Assembly (NCBI GenBank): GCA_011042595.1
Contig: DQWO01000271.1
Coordinates: 1-6,743, forward strand
Length of the DNA: 6,743 nucleotides
Direction of reading: 5' to 3'
DNA from: Pseudomonadota bacterium
Lineage (GTDB): Bacteria; Desulfobacterota; Anaeroferrophillalia; Anaeroferrophillales; Anaeroferrophillaceae
Part shown: positions 1 through 5,078 of the stretch, in pieces
Position numbering within the stretch: position 1 is the stretch's first letter
Layout of the letters: the number at the start of each line of letters is the position of its first letter
Position numbers and translations under genes: made by a program
Notes under the pieces: generated by a model
The model's input: the letters and a program-made list of their open reading frames with translations, nothing else
The model's database searches: none
Told to the model about the DNA's origin: nothing

Positions 1-1
1 G

Positions 2-97
2 AATTACCACGTGGTACTTAATACCAGCCGGGTTCCAGCGGAATCGACTGTCAGCTGGCTTTCCAGCTTGGCCATTGAATCGATGGCTAAACCGTAG
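2..97 (+). CDS. C-terminal tail of an unidentified upstream protein (partial)
   Basis: Frame 2 is open from the left edge to a TAG at 95-97 and encodes 31 residues, including LNTSRVPAESTVSWLSSLA. This reads like the end of a globular protein: a beta strand, an 'NTSRV' turn and an amphipathic helix. The pattern loosely recalls the C-termini of cytidylate-kinase-like P-loop proteins (strand ending in N-T, then a helix), but that is only an impression. Frame 3 is also open over the same stretch, so the frame choice rests on protein-like composition alone. The gene points toward panB, but an inverted repeat and a structured leader separate them, so shared transcription is uncertain. Confidence 0.4.
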   Translation, partial: NYHVVLNTSRVPAESTVSWLSSLAIESMAKP

Positions 98-233
98 TTA
101 GCTTTTAGCGATTAGCTATTAGCTTTAAAAAATCAAGGCATTACGTTCATTAGCAATAAAACCTAACGGGTAATAATTTATAATAGTAAACGTCTTGTAA
201 TCATTGAACTAACAGCTAATGGCTAAAAGCTAA
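98..233. repeat. imperfect 28-bp inverted repeat with 80-nt AT-rich spacer
   Basis: The left arm (98-125) and the reverse complement of the right arm (206-233) match at 24 of 28 positions. Both arms are built from TTAGC/GCTAA units, for example TTAGCTTTTAGC at the start of the left arm. The right arm is followed by further related sequence (GCTAATCGC), giving a degenerate direct-repeat character as well. The 80-nt spacer has no coding potential and is AT-rich. The element starts right after the stop codon of the upstream partial gene. It could be a miniature non-autonomous repeat or a long read-through hairpin. No terminal target duplication is obvious. Confidence 0.7.
179..184 (+). promoter_or_regulatory. 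possible -10 element for panBCD
   Basis: TATAAT matches the sigma70 -10 consensus exactly and lies in the spacer of the inverted repeat, about 280 nt before panB. No convincing -35 hexamer lies 16-18 nt upstream, and AT-rich DNA produces such matches by chance. If used, the transcript would start near 191 and contain the right repeat arm and the whole structured leader. Confidence 0.2.
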
Positions 234-256
234 TCGCTGTAATTAAGAAAACTATT

Positions 257-334
257 GGGGCCCGGATCATAAGCCCCTGACCGCAATAAAACCGCTTGGA
301 TCCCCGATCATGGGGGGACTGAGACGGTAGGTCA
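257..334 (+). promoter_or_regulatory. pan-like structured RNA element in the panB leader
   Basis: The leader folds by eye into a 5-bp hairpin (257-261 with 273-277) followed by a nested domain. An outer helix, TGACC 278-282 with GGTCA 330-334, encloses a long stem. In that stem 291-294 pairs with 325-328, 295-299 with 319-323 (two of the five pairs are G-U), and 301-305 with 314-318. A300 on the 5' side and A324 on the 3' side are left as single bulges. A hairpin with two conserved bulged adenosines upstream of panB, panC or panD is the description of the pan RNA motif, reported in Firmicutes, Chloroflexi and deltaproteobacteria; I know of no established ligand. Only one copy is visible here. 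The assignment comes from structure and location, not from a covariance-model search. Confidence 0.62.
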
Positions 335-398
335 TACACAACCGTATCGTTATTTGCGAATCTGGCTGGCAACTTTGCCCCGTCCCGGTTCGCTGTGT

Positions 399-431
399 AG
401 CCTGCCATTTCATTTCCGGCAGGCTTTTCTT
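399..431 (+). terminator. intrinsic terminator (attenuator candidate) upstream of panB
   Basis: AGCCTGCC (399-406) pairs perfectly with GGCAGGCT (418-425) around an 11-nt loop, and a T-rich run, TTTTCTT, follows at 425-431. The hairpin lies after the structured leader and 34 nt before the panB start codon, with the ribosome binding site downstream of it. Termination here would block panBCD expression, as expected of a riboswitch-type expression platform. It could instead terminate a leader small RNA. Confidence 0.65.
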
Positions 432-464
432 ATGGCTGATGACAAAAACTAAAGGAGAACTCCG

Positions 465-1259
465 ATGGCAGATAAACCTGTTACCATCGCCCAGATCCAG
501 GAAATGAAAAACAGGGGAGAAAAGATCTCCATGGTTACCGGCTATGATTACCCCTTTGCCCGTCTCCTTGACCAGAGCGGCATTGATATGATCCTGGTGG
601 GAGATTCTGTTGGAGTGGTGGTTGCCGGTTATCCTAATACCTTGCCGGTTACCGTCGATGAAATGATCTATCACGGAAAAGCTGTCATGCGGGGAAACAG
701 CCGTGCCCTGGTGGTTATCGACATGCCGTTCATGAGCTACCAGATCAGCATTGAAGATGCCAAACGTCAGGCCGGCAGGATCATGCAGGAAACCGGGGCA
801 ACAGCAGTTAAACTGGAAGGCGGTATTTCCATGGCTGCCACCATTGAGGCCCTGGTAACCATCGGAATTCCAGTACTGGCCCATATCGGCCTGACCCCCC
901 AGGCTGTCAATCAGCTGGGCGGCTTCCGGGTTCAAAGGGAAAAAGAAAGGCTGCTGGCAGATGCCAAAGCCGTTACTGATGCGGGAGCCTTTGGACTGGT
1001 TATCGAATGCGTCCCCGCTGATATTGCCGCGGAAATCACCAGTTCAGTCAACATCCCGACCATCGGCATCGGCGCTGGTCCTACCTGTGACGGACAGGTG
1101 CTGGTGCTTCATGACCTTTTAGGTCTTTTTGATCGTTTCAGACCCTCTTTTGTCAAACAATATGCCAACCTGGGACCGGAAATTATCAAAGCACTCCAAC
1201 AATACCACCAGGAAGTCAAGGATGGCAGCTTCCCCACTGAAAAACACAGTTTTCATTAA
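465..1259 (+). CDS. panB: 3-methyl-2-oxobutanoate hydroxymethyltransferase (ketopantoate hydroxymethyltransferase)
   Basis: PanB transfers a hydroxymethyl group from 5,10-methylenetetrahydrofolate to 2-oxoisovalerate, giving ketopantoate, the first committed step of pantothenate synthesis in the cytoplasm. The 264 residues are a normal family length and cover the whole TIM-barrel enzyme. Visible signatures are VTGYDYPFA near residue 24, ILVGDSVG with metal-ligand Asp47, DMPFMSY with Asp86, AVKLEGG with Lys116 and Glu118, AHIGLTPQ near 139, the catalytic Glu181 in IECVP, and TIGIGAG followed by CDGQVLV. The ATG is preceded by AGGAG (453-457) with a 7-nt spacer. It is the first gene of panBCD, and its leader carries the pan-like RNA and terminator. 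No key residue is missing. Identification is certain by motif content. Confidence 0.98.
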   Translation: MADKPVTIAQIQEMKNRGEKISMVTGYDYPFARLLDQSGIDMILVGDSVGVVVAGYPNTLPVTVDEMIYHGKAVMRGNSRALVVIDMPFMSYQISIEDAKRQAGRIMQETGATAVKLEGGISMAATIEALVTIGIPVLAHIGLTPQAVNQLGGFRVQREKERLLADAKAVTDAGAFGLVIECVPADIAAEITSSVNIPTIGIGAGPTCDGQVLVLHDLLGLFDRFRPSFVKQYANLGPEIIKALQQYHQEVKDGSFPTEKHSFH

Positions 1260-1260
1260 A

Positions 1261-2109
1261 ATGAAGATTTTTACAGACCCTAAACAAATACAACAATATG
1301 TACTGGCCCAGCGGGCCGCAGGAAAAACTATTGCCCTGATCCCGACCATGGGCTATTTGCACCGGGGTCATGCTACCCTGATGGAACAAGCCCGCCCGAC
1401 AGCCGAGATAGTGATTGTTTCCATTTTTGTCAATCCGCTGCAGTTCGGCCCCCGGGAAGATCTTGATATCTACCCCCGGGACTTTGAAGGCGACTGCCGA
1501 ACCTGTGAACAAGCCGGAGTTGATATAATCTTCAGTCCCCGGATGTCAGACATCTATCCAGCAGGATTTCAGACAGAAGTATCCGTTGCGGAGATTACCA
1601 GAGGCTTATGCGGCGCTCATCGTCCCGGTCATTTTAACGGGGTAACAACGGTTGTGGCCAAACTTTTCAATCTCACACTTCCCCACAAAGCATTTTTTGG
1701 TGAAAAAGACTATCAACAGCTGGCCACCATCAGGCAAATGGTAAACGATCTCAACTTTCCCATTGAAATTATCGGGGTTCCCATCGTCCGGGAAGCGGAC
1801 GGCCTGGCCATGAGCTCCCGGAACACTTACCTCTCACCATCCCAAAGGAAGGCAGCGCTGTCCCTGTCTCGCGGTCTTTTCCGGGCTCGTGAAGCTTTCA
1901 AGCAGGGAGAACGCCAATCATCAATCCTGCAGCAAACCGTCAGGAATACGATTCAAGCAGATGCTGATCGCAGCTGCCAACTCGAATACCTGGCAGTTTG
2001 TGATCCGGAAACATTGGTGGAAATTGAACAGATAGAAAAAGTGGCAGTCATCGCTTTAGCTGCCCGGGTGGGGAAAACCAGACTTATTGACAACATATTA
2101 TTGCCATAG
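1261..2109 (+). CDS. panC: pantothenate synthetase (pantoate--beta-alanine ligase)
   Basis: PanC joins pantoate and beta-alanine using ATP, through a pantoyl-adenylate intermediate, to make pantothenate. The 282-residue protein has the nucleotidyltransferase HxGH signature in PTMGYLHRGH (residues 28-37; the family more often has Ala where Tyr32 stands). It also has SIFVNPLQFGP, the AHRPGHFNGV pantoate-site region, FFGEKDYQQL and the KMSKS-like region VREADGLAMSSRN. An open frame runs back to 1129, but those extra residues overlap panB and do not look conserved, so the start is the ATG at 1261, giving the standard N-terminus MKIF. This ATG lies one base after the panB stop, and no Shine-Dalgarno sequence is visible in the end of panB, so translation probably couples to panB termination. 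Confidence 0.97.
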   Translation: MKIFTDPKQIQQYVLAQRAAGKTIALIPTMGYLHRGHATLMEQARPTAEIVIVSIFVNPLQFGPREDLDIYPRDFEGDCRTCEQAGVDIIFSPRMSDIYPAGFQTEVSVAEITRGLCGAHRPGHFNGVTTVVAKLFNLTLPHKAFFGEKDYQQLATIRQMVNDLNFPIEIIGVPIVREADGLAMSSRNTYLSPSQRKAALSLSRGLFRAREAFKQGERQSSILQQTVRNTIQADADRSCQLEYLAVCDPETLVEIEQIEKVAVIALAARVGKTRLIDNILLP

Positions 2110-2123
2110 AGGAGCAGGACATC

Positions 2124-2480
2124 ATGTTGCGAACCATGTTTAAATCAAAAATCCATCGAGCCACGGTTACCGATGCCAACCTCGCCTATGAAGGCAGCAT
2201 AACCATTGACAAAACCCTGATTGATGCAGCGGATATCCTGCCATATGAGCTGGTTCACGTCTACAATCTCACCAATGGAGAACGGTTTTCAACCTATGTC
2301 ATCGAGGGAAAAGCTGACAGTGGAGAAATATGTATTAATGGCGCTGCCGCCCGTAAAGCCCGCAAAGGTGACATGGTAATCATTGCCTCCTATGTCCAGG
2401 TTGACAATCGGGAAATAGCCGACCTTAAACCGATAAATATTATGGTCAACTCCAAAAACCAAAGACACAAAAAGACCTGA
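2124..2480 (+). CDS. panD: aspartate 1-decarboxylase precursor
   Basis: PanD decarboxylates L-aspartate to beta-alanine, the second substrate of PanC. The 118-residue proenzyme cleaves itself at Gly24-Ser25, seen in YEGS at residues 22-25, giving a beta chain and an alpha chain with an N-terminal pyruvoyl cofactor. Active-site residues known from the E. coli enzyme sit at the same numbers: Lys9, Arg54, Thr57 and Tyr58 (in NGERFSTY). NGAAAR at 72-77 and the GDMVIIASY strand are also typical. The ATG follows GAGGAG (2109-2114) at a 9-nt spacing, 14 nt after the panC stop. It is the last gene of the operon. The tail is short and Lys-rich, a little shorter than the E. coli form. Confidence 0.97.
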   Translation: MLRTMFKSKIHRATVTDANLAYEGSITIDKTLIDAADILPYELVHVYNLTNGERFSTYVIEGKADSGEICINGAAARKARKGDMVIIASYVQVDNREIADLKPINIMVNSKNQRHKKT

Positions 2481-2500
2481 GCGGGCATTGCCTGACCAAT

Positions 2501-2540
2501 AAAAAAACCGGTTGTCAAAGTGACAGCCGGTTTTTTATTT
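2501..2540. terminator. bidirectional intrinsic terminator between panD and rpsU
   Basis: A 16-bp stem (2502-2517 with 2521-2536) contains a single G-U wobble and a 3-nt loop AAG. The core is CCGGTTGTCA against TGACAGCCGG, flanked by an A-run on the left and a T-run on the right. The run gives a U-tract in either direction, so the hairpin can end both panBCD (20 nt after panD) and the converging rpsU transcript (stop at 2560). Confidence 0.92.
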
Positions 2541-2559
2541 ATAGCTACTACAAAAGATG

Positions 2560-2751
2560 CTAACTTATGCCATATCGCCGTTTTTTGGCCAGGCGTTTGA
2601 GGGCTTCTATATGTTTCTTTTTCTTGCGAACACTGGGTTTTTCATAATGCCGCCGTTTTTTCAACTCACGGAATAAGCCGGATTTATTCAGCTTGTTTTT
2701 CAGTAATTTAATCGCCCGTTCAACGTCATTATCAATAACCTTGATTTCCAT
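2560..2751 (-). CDS. rpsU: 30S ribosomal protein S21
   Basis: S21 is a small, very basic protein of the 30S platform that binds near the 3' end of 16S rRNA and helps mRNA selection during initiation. The 63 residues start with MEIKVIDND and VERAIKLLK, followed by the family hallmark of a phenylalanine-arginine-glutamate turn (LFRELKKRRHYEKPS) and a Lys/Arg-rich C-terminus, KRLAKKRRYGIS. Length is typical for S21. The ATG is preceded on the minus strand by GAAGGGG with a 5-nt spacer. It lies downstream of the HD-domain gene in the same direction but has its own promoter in the gap, and it ends at the shared hairpin with panD. Confidence 0.96.
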   Translation of the reverse strand: MEIKVIDNDVERAIKLLKNKLNKSGLFRELKKRRHYEKPSVRKKKKHIEALKRLAKKRRYGIS

Positions 2752-2825
2752 CTAAACCCCTTCTTCCTATCAACTTGAATAAATCGTCCTACCCCCAACC
2801 GGGCAGTTCCAAGATAAAATAATGA

Positions 2826-2854
2826 AATATATTAACAACACAAGTCCATGCCAA
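2826..2854 (-). promoter_or_regulatory. sigma70-type promoter of rpsU
   Basis: On the minus strand TTGGCA (2849-2854; 5/6 to TTGACA) and TATATT (2826-2831; 5/6 to TATAAT) are separated by exactly 17 nt. Transcription would begin near 2819, giving a leader of about 68 nt before rpsU. The -35 hexamer lies within a short palindrome (TGCCA-ATA-TGGCA, 2849-2861), a possible operator. Confidence 0.6.
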
Positions 2855-2879
2855 TATGGCAAAAAGAGGACATTACTTA

Positions 2880-3515
2880 CTAGATCTCCGGATGGTTGTC
2901 AATATATTTTTCATACAATTCCGCCAGTTGCTGGTAGTAATGACCGATCAGACCGGGATAATTCCTTTCCACTGATCCAACTTGGAATTCCATCTCTTCA
3001 GGCAACCAGGAAAGGCCGGTAAAAATCTTATTTTCCAGCCCCAAGGTAATCTCTTTCATTTTCTCCAGAGAACCTAATCCCGCCACGTTTTTCCCATAGC
3101 GATCCTGCAAATCAATAAAGCGCTGTGCCAGAGTAACAATCTTTTCATGCTGCACCCTTTTATCGGCATAGAACACCAACTCTTTTTCATCAACAGGCTG
3201 AAGCAGATCCAGCTGGAGACGTACATGGTGCCTGACCACCCATGCTACCGGCTTCAAGCCTTTTTCAGCCAGCCAGTCAGCACCTACCTGCGCGTGATCT
3301 TCGCCGGTTTTCAAGGTTGCAAACTTGGCAATATCATGCAGCACGCCGGCTGCTGCCAACAATGCCATATTTTGCTGCCGGCCAATGGCATTCAAAGCCT
3401 CACCCAACAACAGGGCAGTTTTAGCAACGGCAACGCTATGACCAACAATATGAACCGGTACCGAGCGCTCCCGCAAAAGGGAAAAACTGGCTTCAAGGTC
3501 AGGAATCACGCGCAT
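2880..3515 (-). CDS. HD-domain (HDIG-like) metal-dependent phosphohydrolase, substrate unknown
   Basis: The 211-residue protein carries the HD superfamily metal site: His26 in VGHSVAVA, His60-Asp61 in VLHDIAKF, His74 in GEDHAQVG, the histidine pair His96-His97, and Asp118 in FYADKRV. HD proteins hydrolyse phosphate esters, often of nucleotides, in the cytoplasm, but nothing here fixes the substrate. No second catalytic domain is present. The C-terminal third is helical and anonymous. In related bacteria similar HD domains are found fused to nucleotidyltransferases, so this may be a stand-alone relative. The start overlaps the end of holA by 17 nt, so the two are probably cotranscribed. GGGGGA abuts the ATG at 3515 with no spacer, whereas the GTG at 3509 (residue 3) is 6 nt from it, so translation may begin there and give 209 residues. 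Confidence 0.88.
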   Translation of the reverse strand: MRVIPDLEASFSLLRERSVPVHIVGHSVAVAKTALLLGEALNAIGRQQNMALLAAAGVLHDIAKFATLKTGEDHAQVGADWLAEKGLKPVAWVVRHHVRLQLDLLQPVDEKELVFYADKRVQHEKIVTLAQRFIDLQDRYGKNVAGLGSLEKMKEITLGLENKIFTGLSWLPEEMEFQVGSVERNYPGLIGHYYQQLAELYEKYIDNHPEI

Positions 3516-4515
3516 TCCCCCGACATAAAGTCAGAACCATATCCTCCATGATAATGGATTCAGGGATGGCTGAGGATTTCAGGCGGTAATCCACTTCAGA
3601 GAGCAGCGAGAAACTATCAGACAGCCTGGACAAAGAAAACTTGTTCAGCTGGCGGCGGATTTTTTGGGCCACAAAGGGCGGCACCCTCAATGTTCGGGCC
3701 AAATCACCCGCCGATTTACCGCGGCTGGACGGGGCTGATGCCAGGGCCAGCAGGCGATAGTGACGGGCTACCATACTCAGGATAACCAACGGCACTGTTT
3801 TATCCCGCAACAACCGGTTAAGTAGCTGCAATGATGCCTTAACATTACCGGCGCCGAGTTCATCAACCAGGGTAAAAATATTTCCGGCAGCAGTACCACA
3901 ACCCAGCAGTTCAAGCTCCTCAGAGTTAACCACCCCCCCAGGACCGACAAACAATGCTAACTTCTCCGCCTCACGGAAAATAAGCTGAAGATTTCCATCA
4001 TGATAATGTACCAGGGTATCAATCACCTGGGGGGCAAAACTGACATCATATTCTTCCCCATGTCTAACCATCAGCTTTCGCACTTCAGCCGGCGGTAAAT
4101 GATCAGTTTTTATTACTTCCCCACATTTCTTTACCGATTTAACCAACGGCAAACGGCCATCTACCTTCACCGCGGTAAGAAACAAAAATAGACCGCTGGC
4201 ATCATGGTGAGCGTCCAACCATTCTTTCAACAGTTTGGCATCATTTTTTTTCAGCCGATCCAGGTGACTCAGGACTATAATTTTTTTTTCGGCAAACAGT
4301 GACAGAGCATCCCAGTTGGGAAGGACCTCTTCCAGGGAAACCTGCGAATAATCATACTGTTCAACAGTTATGGTCTCTTGCTGCTGGATGAGTTTCTTCA
4401 GGGAAGAAAAAAGGTAGGAAACCGGGTAATTTTCCTGGCCATAGACCAGGCAACAACCAAATTCAGCCTCTGTTAAGGCAGCCTGCTTCAGGCTTTGATC
4501 AAGACGGGACAACAT
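3499..4515 (-). CDS. holA: DNA polymerase III subunit delta
   Basis: Delta is the clamp-opening 'wrench' of the clamp-loader complex: it binds the beta sliding clamp and, with delta' and tau/gamma, loads it on primed DNA. The 338 residues match the family length. The N-terminal AAA+-like fold is seen in CLVYGQENYPVSYL (about residues 22-35) and SLFAEKKIIVLSHLDRL (72-88). The delta-type C-terminal part is seen in GNIFTLVDELGAGN, LLNRLLRDK and LSMVARHYRLLALA, ending in a helical collar domain. A degenerate Walker motif is normal for delta, which does not hydrolyse ATP. The ATG shares one base with the lptE stop (TAATG) and no Shine-Dalgarno sequence is visible, so translational coupling is likely. 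The leuS-lptE-holA order is also found in E. coli. Confidence 0.93.
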   Translation of the reverse strand: MLSRLDQSLKQAALTEAEFGCCLVYGQENYPVSYLFSSLKKLIQQQETITVEQYDYSQVSLEEVLPNWDALSLFAEKKIIVLSHLDRLKKNDAKLLKEWLDAHHDASGLFLFLTAVKVDGRLPLVKSVKKCGEVIKTDHLPPAEVRKLMVRHGEEYDVSFAPQVIDTLVHYHDGNLQLIFREAEKLALFVGPGGVVNSEELELLGCGTAAGNIFTLVDELGAGNVKASLQLLNRLLRDKTVPLVILSMVARHYRLLALASAPSSRGKSAGDLARTLRVPPFVAQKIRRQLNKFSLSRLSDSFSLLSEVDYRLKSSAIPESIIMEDMVLTLCRGNARDS

Positions 4516-5027
4516 TAAAAGTCAATAAACAATCGATCATGAACATTCTCAGCCAGCACCTTGCAGACTTTTTGAATAGCCATGCGCTTCTGGATCTGGA
4601 CATCGTTGGGAACACCACTGGTGTGATATTCTTCCACTTCGCTCATACTGTTATTCTGCCAGATGACCACATCCTGGCGAACATCACGGGCCTCCACCTC
4701 AATTTTCACCCTTACCCGGTATTCATAGGCCCGATCATCACCACCGTAGGAAATACTGTTGGTGGAAACACTCAAAACCGCGCCGCTGATAACCAGATCA
4801 GCATCCTTCTCACCAACCACCTTAAGCCGCTTGCTGCGGGAGAACTCATTCACCAGGTAGTTTACCATAAACGTTTCCACCAGGCTCTCATAGGTATGGT
4901 TACCAAAAGGCATGATAGCGACAGTTTTAATATCCGCCGGCAGACTATTTTCATAACCACGGAAATGATATCCCAGACAGGCTGGCAGGAAAAGGACAAC
5001 AATAAGGAGTATGGCTATTTTTCTAAT
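4515..5027 (-). CDS. lptE: LPS-assembly lipoprotein LptE, apparent ATT start
   Basis: LptE is an outer-membrane lipoprotein that plugs the LptD barrel and helps insert lipopolysaccharide into the outer leaflet. Read from the ATT at 5025-5027 the protein has 170 residues, usual for the family. It has a basic n-region (Arg2-Lys3), a hydrophobic stretch (IAILLIVVLFLPA), and the lipobox Leu14-Pro15-Ala16-Cys17. LGYHFRG follows, resembling the family's post-cysteine GYHLRG. Leu at +2 fits outer-membrane sorting. The secreted LptE fold follows: VAIMPFGNHTYE, ADLVISGAVLSV and YRVRVKIEVEARD. The first ATG in frame (4913) is internal and would remove the signal peptide. Between the in-frame TAA at 5052-5054 and the lipobox there is no ATG, GTG or TTG. 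A GGGGG Shine-Dalgarno-like run lies 7 nt before the ATT. A sequencing error at the start codon is the alternative. The gene lies 51 nt after leuS and overlaps holA by one base. Confidence 0.85.
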   Translation of the reverse strand: MRKIAILLIVVLFLPACLGYHFRGYENSLPADIKTVAIMPFGNHTYESLVETFMVNYLVNEFSRSKRLKVVGEKDADLVISGAVLSVSTNSISYGGDDRAYEYRVRVKIEVEARDVRQDVVIWQNNSMSEVEEYHTSGVPNDVQIQKRMAIQKVCKVLAENVHDRLFIDF

Positions 5028-5078
5028 GATGTGACCCCCTTCTATTAGCCTTTAACCTTGTACCTTAAAAAAGCTAAA

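Noticed and set aside
245..431. 6S RNA or a TPP, cobalamin or other classic riboswitch in the panB leader
   Set aside because: The conserved core sequences of those classes were not found, and the fold lacks the long open central bubble of 6S RNA. The two-bulge helix next to panB fits the pan motif better.
454..463. Palindrome GGAG-AA-CTCC over the panB ribosome binding site
   Set aside because: The loop is too small for a stable hairpin; opening one pair leaves only three base pairs, so regulatory sequestration is not supported.
267..935. Minus-strand 222-residue open frame across the leader and the start of panB
   Set aside because: It is a shadow of panB and runs through the structured leader. 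Its composition is not protein-like, and panB in the opposite strand is unambiguous.
1129..1260. N-terminal extension of panC to an ATG at 1129
   Set aside because: The added residues lie within panB in another frame and do not resemble PanC. The family N-terminus begins at the ATG at 1261.
3147..3551. Plus-strand open frames opposite the HD and holA genes
   Set aside because: Low-complexity shadow translations. The minus strand carries full HD and delta-subunit motifs.
4539..5048. Plus-strand 169-residue open frame opposite lptE
   Set aside because: It has no recognisable motif or ribosome binding site. The minus strand encodes a coherent lipoprotein with signal peptide and the expected neighbours.
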